33,314 bases of DNA, from positions 1 to 33,314 of the forward strand of contig CAILVY010000261.1 of NCBI GenBank assembly GCA_903837785.1, given 5' to 3'. Position 1 is the stretch's first letter, and each line of letters starts with the position of its first letter. The DNA is from Candidatus Hydrogenedentota bacterium (GTDB lineage Bacteria; Hydrogenedentota; Hydrogenedentia; Hydrogenedentales; CAILVY01). Shown piece by piece: positions 7,788 through 15,839 of this stretch. The translations under genes and the position numbers were made by a program. The notes beneath the pieces are model-generated. The model did no database searches. It was given only the letters and a program-made list of their open reading frames with translations, and was not told the origin of the DNA.

Positions 7788-9502
7788 GGCCGCCCAGGTT
7801 CTTGAGTTGTTGTTGCCGATTGGGGCGATAACATATCAGATTTGACGTAAACAGTATAGCGTCCGATGAACAGTCTGGCGAACGGGGCGGGGGTCACTGT
7901 TGGGAGCGCCTCTGCAGTGCGCGCAAGGACGACATCAAACGCCTGCAACAAGTCGAAGGGATCTTCGCCGCGCTCAATCTCGCGGCCGGTGAAGAATGCG
8001 ATGGTCTTCTGAAGCGGGTAGAAGGAGGTCGCGATCTTTGCATTCGCCGGCAGGTGCTGCACGAAGCCTGCAAGCGCGCGGTCATCCCGCATCTCTTTGT
8101 TCACGCGAAGTTCACGGGCCTGGCCCAAGGTCCAGGCGGCATAGGGAGACACGGTTGCGAGGATCAGTATGGCAGCAAGGACGCGGCGAAAGCGCCGCCC
8201 GTATGCGAGCCAGGATTCCATGAGGCCAAGCAACGCGCCCGAATAGAGGGCAAGGATGGCGTAGGAGAACCAGAGATAGCGGGGCAACTGTCCGGGGGTG
8301 AAGAAGATCCACCAGAAGGCGAAGAAGAGTGCGAGCAGCGTGAGGGTGAGCATGGCCGGGTCGTGGCGGCGGGCAAGAATGGCGGTCAGGAGCGCGATGA
8401 GCAGCATCGCGTGGGCAAAGGGATAGGCGCCGATGCTGGCGCGGAGATTTGCCGCGACGGGCTCGAAACCGAAGAGGAGGTAATGCTGATACAGGCCGAG
8501 CGTTGCGCCGATGCCCTCCTGAACGCCGCCGCCAAACAGGTGCTTCAACGCACTCCAGGCGAGGAGGATGCCTGCGGCGCCAAGGAAGGGCATCAGGAGG
8601 TGGCGCGCGCCGATGCGGCGCTCTGTCAGACGGTCGTGTAGGCACGCGCCGAGGAGTGGAAAGAGCGCGAGGAGAAGAATCGACTTCGTGAGAACGGCAA
8701 TTGCGAAGGCGCATCCGGCGAAGAGGCCGAAGAGGATGGGCCTCTCCCCCATCGCACGGCGCCAGAGCAACAAGGCGAGGACGAGATAGAACAGGGCGGG
8801 AACCTCGCCATACAACGTGCGGCCCAAGTAGATGGACGAAAAGGCCATGGGGACGAAGGCAGCGCCCAGAACGGCGGCGCGCGGCCCGAAGACCGGTTTG
8901 GCCAGGAGGTAGAGCAATGCGCACAGGCCGAGGAAGTAGGCGGCGGTGACGCAGCGCGCCTGACTCAGGCCCAGGCCGAAACAGCGGAAGGCGAGGGCGG
9001 CAGGAACGATGGCGGGTGGGCCGACGGAGTCAAAGGGGTCGAAGCGGCGCAGCCCGGCGCTCGGGCTGCCGGACGCATACTCTCCCACGAAGGCGAGGTT
9101 CTTGGCGACGATGAGGTGGTGCATTTCGTCCGGAGCGGCCCACGGATAGTCGTCGAGTCCGGGAACAAGCAGCACGGCGGCGAACGCCAGGACGATGAGC
9201 AGCCCCGTCCCCCGCCAGCGTTTGGACACGGGAACTTCGGGCAGGGGCTCGGCTGGCAGCGCCGGCAGGGGCAGTTTGAGCACGCCGAAGAGGCTTGCGG
9301 CGGCCAGGACGAGGAAGAGGCCGAGGCGCAGAATCAGGCCGGCAGTGAGTTCGCGGAGCTGCAGTTCGGGGACCCGGACAAAGAGGAGGAGGAAGGCCGA
9401 TGCGGCCGCCGAGAAGGCGGAACAGACGAACGCGGTGAGGAAGGCAAGGCGCATTGCGAGCACGGCATGCGCGCTCAGTCTCGGACTTCGTTCGGCGGCC
9501 AT
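7784..9502 (-). CDS. Multi-spanning glycosyltransferase, GT39/PMT-ArnT type
   Basis: A 572-residue polytopic membrane protein. The first helices span about 12-42 and 55-75, and a further helix at 98-114 leads into the periplasmic loop with DDYPWAAPDEMHH, where D125-E126 match the catalytic acidic pair of GT-C enzymes that use polyprenyl-phosphate sugars. About ten more hydrophobic segments follow, with a soluble tail at the C-terminus. GT-C enzymes of this type glycosylate proteins or lipids outside the cytoplasmic membrane. The start is set at 9502: the longer frame begins at 9535, but its first codons are the extended -10 box itself, and GGAG lies nine bases before ATG 9502. It is the first gene of the operon with the DPM-like GT2 and the methyltransferase. 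Confidence 0.82.
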   Translation of the reverse strand: MAAERSPRLSAHAVLAMRLAFLTAFVCSAFSAAASAFLLLFVRVPELQLRELTAGLILRLGLFLVLAAASLFGVLKLPLPALPAEPLPEVPVSKRWRGTGLLIVLAFAAVLLVPGLDDYPWAAPDEMHHLIVAKNLAFVGEYASGSPSAGLRRFDPFDSVGPPAIVPAALAFRCFGLGLSQARCVTAAYFLGLCALLYLLAKPVFGPRAAVLGAAFVPMAFSSIYLGRTLYGEVPALFYLVLALLLWRRAMGERPILFGLFAGCAFAIAVLTKSILLLALFPLLGACLHDRLTERRIGARHLLMPFLGAAGILLAWSALKHLFGGGVQEGIGATLGLYQHYLLFGFEPVAANLRASIGAYPFAHAMLLIALLTAILARRHDPAMLTLTLLALFFAFWWIFFTPGQLPRYLWFSYAILALYSGALLGLMESWLAYGRRFRRVLAAILILATVSPYAAWTLGQARELRVNKEMRDDRALAGFVQHLPANAKIATSFYPLQKTIAFFTGREIERGEDPFDLLQAFDVVLARTAEALPTVTPAPFARLFIGRYTVYVKSDMLSPQSATTTQEPGRP

Positions 9503-9525
9503 CCCGTGCGTCTCCGTTGCGGCTG

Positions 9526-9534
9526 AGTATAGCA
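9526..9534 (-). promoter_or_regulatory. Extended -10 promoter of the glycosylation operon
   Basis: TGC-TATACT on the minus strand, with transcription expected near 9519, 17 bases ahead of ATG 9502. No good -35 is visible, as is normal with an extended -10. Confidence 0.5.
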
Positions 9535-9582
9535 TCCGGGGGCCGCGGGAAGCATGGAGAACTGCGCGGGTTGAGGGGAATG

Positions 9583-9591
9583 TGCTATCGT
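9583..9591 (+). promoter_or_regulatory. Extended -10 promoter of the HAD gene
   Basis: TGC-TATCGT lies 24 bases before ATG 9616 and is divergent from the box at 9526-9534. No convincing -35 is present at 16-18 bp. Confidence 0.35.
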
Positions 9592-9615
9592 GCGAACGGG
9601 TTTGGAGAACGAACG

Positions 9616-10569
9616 ATGCCGGACAAGGGACTCTTCCTTCAGAACATCATCGCGATCATCTGGGACTTCGACAAGACGTTGTCGCCGCAGTACATGCAGA
9701 CGCCGCTTTTCCAGGCGTACGGCGTGGACGAACGCACGTTCTGGGACGAGGTGAACGCGTTGCCCGCGTACTATGCGCGGGCCGGAATACATGTCCAGCG
9801 GGACACGTGCTATCTCGGGCATCTGCTCACGTATGTGAAGGAGGGCCGGATGCGCGGGCTGAGCAATGCGCGGCTGCGCGAACTGGGCCGGGAGATCCGT
9901 TTCTATCCGGGCATCCCGGAGGTCTTCGACTGCCTGAAGGCGGTGCTCGATGCGCCGCCGTTCCGCGAAGGCGATCTCCGGCTCGAACATTATGTCGTCA
10001 GCACTGGGCTGGCCGAAATGATCCGTGGGTCCGCCATTGCAGACAAGCTGGCGGGCATCTGGGCTTCGGAATTCATCGAACGGCCCGCGCTGCCGGATGC
10101 GGATTTGTCCGAGGCGCCGGCGCCGGGCGAGATCAGCCAGATCGCCGGTTTCCTGGACAACACGACGAAGACGCGCGCGATCTTCGAGATCAACAAGGGG
10201 GTGAACAAGCTCCCGGACAAGACGGTTAATGACATGATTCCGGAGGAGGAGCGGCGGGTTCCGTTCAGGCACATGATCTACGTCGCGGACGGCCCGAGCG
10301 ACATTCCGAGCTTCTCCGTGGTTAAGAAACACGGCGGGCTGAGCTATGCCGTCTTCGATGCGGCGTCGCGGGAACGCTTCGCGCAGGCGGTGGCGCTCCT
10401 GGAGCAGGGGCGCATCGACAGCTATGGCCCGGCGGATTTCACGAACGGGAACCAGACGTGCCTCTGGCTCTCGTTGCAGGTGCAACGCATCGCCGAGCGG
10501 ATTATGACGGACAGGAAGCGGGCGCTGGAAAGCCGGGTCGCGCAGGGGCCGGTGCACATGGACGGCTGA
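9616..10569 (+). CDS. HAD-superfamily hydrolase
   Basis: A 317-residue protein with the four HAD motifs in order: DFDKT (nucleophile D17, D19, T21), VVST (S130, T131), a basic residue in TTKTRAI (K186) and YVADGPSD (D226, D230). The roughly 110-residue insert between motifs I and II is largely helical and forms the cap. These features indicate phosphoester hydrolysis through an aspartyl-phosphate intermediate with magnesium. The family does not reveal the substrate. ATG 9616 has GGAG eight bases upstream; a longer frame from 9454 would cross the promoter and is rejected. It is not tightly linked to its downstream neighbour, so it is probably monocistronic. Confidence 0.8.
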   Translation: MPDKGLFLQNIIAIIWDFDKTLSPQYMQTPLFQAYGVDERTFWDEVNALPAYYARAGIHVQRDTCYLGHLLTYVKEGRMRGLSNARLRELGREIRFYPGIPEVFDCLKAVLDAPPFREGDLRLEHYVVSTGLAEMIRGSAIADKLAGIWASEFIERPALPDADLSEAPAPGEISQIAGFLDNTTKTRAIFEINKGVNKLPDKTVNDMIPEEERRVPFRHMIYVADGPSDIPSFSVVKKHGGLSYAVFDAASRERFAQAVALLEQGRIDSYGPADFTNGNQTCLWLSLQVQRIAERIMTDRKRALESRVAQGPVHMDG

Positions 10570-10613
10570 AGTTCGGGTGAAGGGGCATCCGCGACTCGGG
10601 CGAGGCTGTCCTG

Positions 10614-10699
10614 GCCGCCTCGGGACGAGGCGGCTACTACGCGGCGGCGCGAGGGGGAATGGGTCACGCGAAGGCGCGAAGCCGCGAAGGGCGCGAAGG
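10614..10699. repeat. Hairpin plus short tandem CGCGAAGN repeats
   Basis: GCCGCCTCG (10614-10622) and CGAGGCGGC (10626-10634) form a perfect nine-base-pair stem around GGA. Thirty-three bases downstream, CGCGAAGN occurs four times (10667, 10675, 10683, 10692) at 8, 8 and 9 base steps. Both lie between the HAD gene and the promoter of the next gene. The hairpin could end HAD transcription but has no T-run. Similar short GCGAAG-type runs are known between genes in several bacterial phyla; their role is unknown. Confidence 0.6.
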
Positions 10700-10728
10700 C
10701 GGAGCTAAGGGAGATGGGTGGATGAGGA

Positions 10729-10757
10729 TTGCAGGCCTTTTTCTCGCTCGCTATACT
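10729..10757 (+). promoter_or_regulatory. Promoter of the C45-like hydrolase gene
   Basis: TTGCAG (10729-10734), exactly 17 bp, TATACT (10752-10757). The predicted start near 10764 gives a leader of about 32 bases containing AGGAGG four bases before ATG 10796. Confidence 0.6.
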
Positions 10758-10795
10758 CGCTGCGGTCCGCAGTCAGGACAAGGAGAGGAGGAACG

Positions 10796-12286
10796 ATGCC
10801 GCCCAAGTGTGTGGAAGCGCGCCCTGGCGCCGTGATCCGGGAATCGCGGCCGGGTTTTCTGCAGGAGTATGAATCGCCGCTGGGGACACTGCTCGTGGCG
10901 GAGGTGGCGGGGAGTCCCCGGGAGATGGGGCGGCAGTATGGTGCGTTGCTCGGGGATCGCATCCGGGCCATAGCGGATCGGCTGGTCGGGATATTCACGG
11001 GCGCGGGCCTTCCCGAGGGCCTGGTCCTTGCCTTGATCGACGGGGCCTGGAAACATCTTGCGTCGCACACGCCGCAGCGCTATCTCGAGGAGATGGCGGC
11101 CATTGCGGAGGGCGCATGCGCGGCGGGATTCGAGGTTTCGCTGCGGGACCTGGAACGCATCACGGCGGTGACGAATCTCGACCTCTACAAGCGCGAGGAA
11201 CGCCTGGTCGAATTCCTGGACCCGGCGGCGATCGCGGACATGGACGAAGAAACGCGGGCGTTCCTGGCTTCGCTGCTTCCGGACACGACGCTGTCGTGCA
11301 CGATGTTCGCGGTGTGGGGTTCGCGAACGGAGGATGGGAAGTGTTTCGCGCTGCGCAATCTGGATTGGATCTCGCAGAGCGGCATGCACGAGGCGCGGCT
11401 GCTGACAGTCTACCGGCCGGAAGGGCGGAACGCGTTTGTGAGCATGGGCTACGCGGGCGTGATCGGGTGCCTGGCGGGCATGAATGAATGCGGAATTTCG
11501 CTGTCGGAGGTGGGCACGTTCAGCGTGCGCGAGGAACTGGACGGCACGCCCTGGATACTGATGGGGCGCCAGGTCCTGGAGGATGCCGCTTCACTCGAGG
11601 ACGCCATCGAAATCGTCGAGCAGGCAAAGCATACGATCGGCTACAACTATCTTGTCGCGGACGGAGACCCGGAGCACTTCGGGACGCCGGAGTACTTCCC
11701 GTGCGCCGCGGCCTTCGAGACGAATTTCGATTGTGTCGATACGTTCCTCGCGGATGATCCGAAGGAGCATGCGGCGCGTTGGGTGGATGCGGCGGGAACG
11801 GAGCATGCCTACGGGGTGCCGATGGAAGAGGCGGTGCTGCGCGCCGATCTGGCGTTCGGGAAGCGGACGCGGGCGTTTCAGGCGGCGGACGATGGTCCGG
11901 GCGAGCCGGAGAACACGGGCAATCCGTGGGGCCGGGACTTCCAGGGCAGCACGTACACGACGTGCCATCTGCCGATGCACGACATGATCGCGGCGTATGA
12001 GACGGGCAAGGAATATGTGTTCCCGGTGCGGAACACGCAGGTGATCGCGGCGGGCGCGCCGCGGAAAATCGGGTTGGACGAGGCGCTGAACATTGCCGCG
12101 ACGGTTGCGCACAATACGGAATGCCTCGGGGAAAACGACTGGAACGTGATGAGCGTCGTGTATGCCGCGACGGATCTCGAGTTCTGTGTGGCGTACGAAA
12201 GCTGCGACGCCGCGGGACAGTGGCTGAATGCCCCCGATTCGGGGTACTTGAAGTTTGGCTTGAGGGCGTTGCTGGGAACGGCCTAG
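10796..12286 (+). CDS. C45-type Ntn hydrolase (acyltransferase/phospholipase B-like)
   Basis: A 496-residue protein resembling the acyl-CoA:6-aminopenicillanic acid acyltransferase and phospholipase B-like branch of the N-terminal nucleophile hydrolases. VAGSPREMGRQYG (residues 37-49) is the usual entry segment. C168 in LSCTMFAVWG is the expected nucleophile, followed by the EDGK and RNLDW motifs characteristic of the fold, and by MNECGISLSEVG. Members of this fold self-cleave before the Cys and act on amide or ester bonds. No signal peptide is visible. ATG 10796 is supported by AGGAGG four bases upstream and by the promoter, which rules out the frame starting at 10718. The gene stands alone; its substrate is unknown. 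Confidence 0.8.
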   Translation: MPPKCVEARPGAVIRESRPGFLQEYESPLGTLLVAEVAGSPREMGRQYGALLGDRIRAIADRLVGIFTGAGLPEGLVLALIDGAWKHLASHTPQRYLEEMAAIAEGACAAGFEVSLRDLERITAVTNLDLYKREERLVEFLDPAAIADMDEETRAFLASLLPDTTLSCTMFAVWGSRTEDGKCFALRNLDWISQSGMHEARLLTVYRPEGRNAFVSMGYAGVIGCLAGMNECGISLSEVGTFSVREELDGTPWILMGRQVLEDAASLEDAIEIVEQAKHTIGYNYLVADGDPEHFGTPEYFPCAAAFETNFDCVDTFLADDPKEHAARWVDAAGTEHAYGVPMEEAVLRADLAFGKRTRAFQAADDGPGEPENTGNPWGRDFQGSTYTTCHLPMHDMIAAYETGKEYVFPVRNTQVIAAGAPRKIGLDEALNIAATVAHNTECLGENDWNVMSVVYAATDLEFCVAYESCDAAGQWLNAPDSGYLKFGLRALLGTA

Positions 12287-12430
12287 GGCGAGCGACGGCG
12301 CCGCCCGCCCGCGCGATGCCGGGGCATTCCTGCCTGTCTCCTTCCCAAATTCCTGAGTTCCCGACCCCGTAAGGCCCTGATTTCCTGGCGTTGAATTGCG
12401 CGGGCGTGATGCATCGCGGGCGGGGGTCTA

Positions 12431-12439
12431 TGTTATACT
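12431..12439 (+). promoter_or_regulatory. Extended -10 promoter of the Gfo/Idh-PPIase operon
   Basis: TGT-TATACT, expected to start transcription near 12446, just ahead of AAGGAGG (12451-12457) and ATG 12467. The leader is about 20 bases. No -35 match is seen. Confidence 0.5.
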
Positions 12440-12466
12440 TTCGCATCTGCAAGGAGGAAAACACCC

Positions 12467-13513
12467 ATGGCGAAGGTTGGATTTGGCATTATCGGATGCG
12501 GGAACATCGGGCCGGTGCACGCGGCGGCGATCAGCCAGGTGCGGAGCGCGAAGTTGTTGGCGGTTTCGGATATCGACCCGCAGCGCGCGCAGGGGCTTGC
12601 GTCGCAGTACGGCGCGCAGGCGTACACGGACTATCGCACGTTGCTGGCGCGGAAGGATATTGAGGCGATCTCGTTGTGTGTTCCGAGCGGGTTGCGGGTG
12701 GAAATCGCGGAGGCGGTGGCGGCCTCGGGGAAGCATCTTCTTTCCGAGAAGCCGCTGGAGATCAGCACGCAACGCATCGACCGCATCATCCATGCGACGG
12801 ACAAGGCGGGGGTCTTGCTCGGCTGCGTGTTCCAGAGCCGTTTTGCGGAGGGGACGCAGCAGATCCTGAAGGCGATTCAGCAGGGCCGTTTCGGGCGGCT
12901 GGTGCTGGGGGACGCCTATATCAAGTGGTATCGCAGCCCGCAGTATTACTCGAGCGGGATCTGGCGGGGCACGAAGAAGTTCGACGGGGGCGGGGCGCTG
13001 ATGAATCAGGGGATTCATTACATCGATTTGCTGCTGTATTTCATGGGTCCGGCGAAGCGGGTGACGGCGCAGACGGCGTGTGTGGGGCATAAGGGCCTGG
13101 AGGTCGAGGATCTTGCGACGGCGATGATCGAGTTCAAGAACGGTGCGATGGGCGTGATCGAAGGCAGCACGGCGATCTGGCCGGGGCATCCGGCGCGGGT
13201 CGAGATCCACGGGACGGAAGGCAGCGCAGCGTTGCAGGACGGGGAGATTGTGAGCTGGCAATTCAGCAAGCGCAAGCCGATTGACGCGAAGATCGAGGCG
13301 GCCATCGGGGGCGAATCGGCGCTGGGTTCGGGGGCGGGCGATCCGTTGTCGGGCCTGAAGACGGAAGGCCATCGCCGCCAGATCGAGGATTTCGTTCGCG
13401 CGATCCAGCGGTCGACGCCGCCGCGGGTGGATGGCCGCGAGGGGCGCCACGCGGTGGCGCTGATCGAGTGCATCTACAAATCCGCCGCGAGCGGGAAACC
13501 CGTCAACGTTTGA
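12467..13513 (+). CDS. Gfo/Idh/MocA family oxidoreductase
   Basis: A 348-residue NAD(P)-dependent sugar or inositol dehydrogenase-like protein. The Rossmann loop is GCGNIG (residues 10-15), D35 (SDID) contacts the ribose, and the catalytic-nicotinamide lysine lies in EKP (94-96). The C-terminal beta-sheet domain carries GGGALMNQGIHYIDLLLYFMG, with H184 and D187 at the active site. Family members oxidise or epimerise hydroxyl groups of sugars and cyclitols. AAGGAGG lies nine bases before the start. It is the first gene of a four-gene plus-strand operon, 20 bp before the PPIase gene. No signal peptide is present, so it is cytoplasmic. Confidence 0.88.
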   Translation: MAKVGFGIIGCGNIGPVHAAAISQVRSAKLLAVSDIDPQRAQGLASQYGAQAYTDYRTLLARKDIEAISLCVPSGLRVEIAEAVAASGKHLLSEKPLEISTQRIDRIIHATDKAGVLLGCVFQSRFAEGTQQILKAIQQGRFGRLVLGDAYIKWYRSPQYYSSGIWRGTKKFDGGGALMNQGIHYIDLLLYFMGPAKRVTAQTACVGHKGLEVEDLATAMIEFKNGAMGVIEGSTAIWPGHPARVEIHGTEGSAALQDGEIVSWQFSKRKPIDAKIEAAIGGESALGSGAGDPLSGLKTEGHRRQIEDFVRAIQRSTPPRVDGREGRHAVALIECIYKSAASGKPVNV

Positions 13514-13533
13514 ACCTCTCCGGGAGCATCGAC

Positions 13534-14541
13534 ATGCCGCGATCCATTGCACATTCGGCGAAGAAGCGTTTGTTTTCGGGCCTCTGCGCTGGCCTCGCGG
13601 CGTGTTGTGCCGCGGCCTGGGCGGAAGAAGCCGCCGTGCCGGAGGTCGTTGCCCGGGTGGGCGATGAGGTGATATCCGGGGCGGAGTTCAAGCGCGATCT
13701 CGCGTATCGGGCGCGGCGTTCGGAAGTGGCGACGGGCCAGGTGGCGCGGGTGGACAGCAAGTTCCGGCGCGAGACGCTGGACGAGGTGATTGACGGGCGC
13801 GTCCTGCGGATTCTGGCGCGGAACGCGGGGACCACCGCGTCCGACGAGGACGTGAATCGGGAATTCGAGGAAGGGAAGGCCGCGCTCGGGTCGGAGGAGG
13901 CGTATCAGGCCTATCTCAAGCGGGAAGGCCTGAGCGAGGAGGAGGTGAAGACGGAATTGCGGCAACGCCTCGTGGTTGAGAAATGGGTCGCCGAGCAGAC
14001 GAAGGACATCACAGTGAGCGAGGAGGAGGTTAAGGCGGAGTATCAGGAGTGGGTCAAGGACGGGATGGCGACGCGGACAGGCCAGACAGTTGATCTTGCG
14101 CATATTCTGGTGCGGGCGAAGGAGAAGGATGCCGCGAGCCAGGAAGCGGCGAAGAAGAAGGTTGAAGCCGCCAGAGCCCGCATCGTGGCCGGCGAGCGTT
14201 TTCAGGACGTGGCCAAGCAAGTTTCGGAGGATCCGTTGTCGGCGCCGCTCGGGGGCGTGTATGAGGAAGCGTCGCACGGGCAAGTGCTCCCGGAGGTGCA
14301 GGAGCGCATGGGAACGCTGCCCGTGGGCGAGGTCTCGGAGCCGTTTCAGTCGCGGCTGGGCTGGCACATCATGATCGTGCTTTCGCGGAACGAACCCGGG
14401 CAGATCCCCTTTGAGCGGATGAAGGACCGGGTGCTGAACGCCATCATCACGGCGCGGAAGCAGCATCTTATCGATCAGCAGGTTCAGCAGGCGCGCACGT
14501 TGATCAAGATTGAGATTGAGCCTGCTGCGGAAGGCAAGTGA
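13534..14541 (+). CDS. Exported parvulin-type peptidylprolyl isomerase (PpiC/SurA/PrsA-like)
   Basis: A 335-residue periplasmic or lipid-anchored folding factor. The first 30 residues form a signal peptide with AWA-EEA as a likely signal peptidase I site; L21-A-A-C24 also fits a lipobox, so a lipoprotein is possible. A SurA-N-like chaperone helix bundle spans about 35-165, with the VVARVGDEVISGAEF opening seen in SurA and PrsA. The parvulin domain spans about 185-285, from VDLAHILVRA to GWHIMIVLSRNE, with DVAKQVSEDP and LGGVYEE in between. It helps exported proteins fold. ATG 13534 has GGGAG seven bases upstream. It lies 20 bp after one Gfo/Idh gene and 14 bp before another, an odd metabolic context for a chaperone. 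Confidence 0.87.
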   Translation: MPRSIAHSAKKRLFSGLCAGLAACCAAAWAEEAAVPEVVARVGDEVISGAEFKRDLAYRARRSEVATGQVARVDSKFRRETLDEVIDGRVLRILARNAGTTASDEDVNREFEEGKAALGSEEAYQAYLKREGLSEEEVKTELRQRLVVEKWVAEQTKDITVSEEEVKAEYQEWVKDGMATRTGQTVDLAHILVRAKEKDAASQEAAKKKVEAARARIVAGERFQDVAKQVSEDPLSAPLGGVYEEASHGQVLPEVQERMGTLPVGEVSEPFQSRLGWHIMIVLSRNEPGQIPFERMKDRVLNAIITARKQHLIDQQVQQARTLIKIEIEPAAEGK

Positions 14542-14555
14542 GAGGGAAGGAAACG

Positions 14556-15833
14556 ATGGCGGAATCGAAGCGGATAGACGTGACGATCATTGGCGGGGGC
14601 ATGATCACGAATGATCTGATCCTGCCGTCGGCGTATCACTTGCAGCGGAGCATCGTGCGGGACATCGCGGTCTGCGCGTTGAATGTGGGGCCGTTGAGGG
14701 CGCTGAAGGAGAATCAGGAACTCAAAGAGGCGTTTCCCGGCCAGGATTTCACGCCGTATCCTGCGATCGAGGAATCGCCCGAAGGCGTGTGGCCGGATTT
14801 GTACAAGGCGGTGCTTGCGGAGATGCCGCCGCGGCAAGCGGTGATCGTGGCGCTTCCCGATCATCTGCATTATCCGGTCGTGATGGAGGCGCTGAAGCGG
14901 GAGCAGCACGTATTGTGCGTCAAGCCGCTCGTCCAGCGTTACGACGAGGCCGTGGAGATCGAGGAGCTTGCACGGGAGAAGGGCCTCTTCGTGGGCGTGG
15001 AATATCACAAGCGCTTTGACACGCGGGCGCTGATGGCGAAGCGGGATTATGCCCTGGGCCATTTCGGCGCGTTTGTGATGGGCGAAGCGAAGATGATCGA
15101 GCCGTATTTCTACCGCAGCTCGAATTTCCAGAACTGGTTCACGTGCGAGCAGGCGGACCCGTTCACGTACGTCGGCTGCCATTACGTGGATCTCGTGTAC
15201 TTCATCACGGGGCTGCGCCCGGCGTCCGTATCCGTGCTGGGGGTTAAGGGGAAGTTCCCGAACGGGAACGAGGGGTATCTGTGGGCGAACGGGCGGGTGA
15301 CGTTCGAGAACGGGGCGATCCTTTCCGTGACGGACGGGCTGGGTTATCCGGACGAAGGGGCGGGCAGCAATGAGCAGTGCCTCACGATGTTCTGCGAGGG
15401 GCAGGGCAAGACGGGCATGGTCAAGCACGACGATCAGTTCCGGGGGGTGAGCCACTGCTATCTTGACGGCCTCGGTTGCGCCGGTTCGCATTTCAATTTT
15501 GTGAGTCCGGACTTCTATCGGCTCGTGCCCTGGGAAGGTCCGGGCTACAAGCCGGTGGGCTACGGATTCCAGTCCATCGCGGCGACGATTTCGACGATAC
15601 ATCAGATGGAGAACGAGGTGTCGGAGATGACGCCGACGCAGTCGCTGACGCGGCGGCGCGAGATCATTGCGGCGGCGGACGCCAAGGGCATCATCGCGAC
15701 GCCCGCCAATTCGAGCACGAACGAACTGGTCATGGAAGCGGCGCGCATGTCGATCCTGAACGACGGCGCGATTGTGGATATCGTGTACGAGGGGCATCCG
15801 CACGTGCGCCTGCGCGGGGCACAACAGGGGTAG
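14556..15833 (+). CDS. Gfo/Idh/MocA family oxidoreductase, divergent
   Basis: A 425-residue Rossmann-fold protein. The dinucleotide loop reads GGGMIT (residues 13-18), lacking the last glycine of GxGxxG. The EKP motif is replaced by VKP with K123 kept, and the C-terminal active-site pair is H209 and D212 in VGCHYVDLVYFITG. It is longer than the first Gfo/Idh protein (425 against 348 residues), with an extended C-terminal domain. A GGAAGGA Shine-Dalgarno precedes ATG 14556. The substrate is unknown; a sugar or cyclitol dehydrogenase is the default reading, but the altered cofactor loop makes the chemistry less sure. It is the third gene of the operon, six bases before the GspF-like gene. Confidence 0.82.
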   Translation: MAESKRIDVTIIGGGMITNDLILPSAYHLQRSIVRDIAVCALNVGPLRALKENQELKEAFPGQDFTPYPAIEESPEGVWPDLYKAVLAEMPPRQAVIVALPDHLHYPVVMEALKREQHVLCVKPLVQRYDEAVEIEELAREKGLFVGVEYHKRFDTRALMAKRDYALGHFGAFVMGEAKMIEPYFYRSSNFQNWFTCEQADPFTYVGCHYVDLVYFITGLRPASVSVLGVKGKFPNGNEGYLWANGRVTFENGAILSVTDGLGYPDEGAGSNEQCLTMFCEGQGKTGMVKHDDQFRGVSHCYLDGLGCAGSHFNFVSPDFYRLVPWEGPGYKPVGYGFQSIAATISTIHQMENEVSEMTPTQSLTRRREIIAAADAKGIIATPANSSTNELVMEAARMSILNDGAIVDIVYEGHPHVRLRGAQQG

Positions 15834-15839
15834 TCATTC

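Noticed and set aside
7853..7858. TATACT on the minus strand near the end of the GT39-type gene, possibly serving the DPM-like GT2 gene
   Set aside because: It is coding sequence, no -35 match was found and no TGn precedes it; the ATGA overlap already explains expression of the next gene.
10667..10699. CGCGAAG repeats as a CRISPR-like array
   Set aside because: The units are eight bases with no spacers, and no cas genes are nearby.
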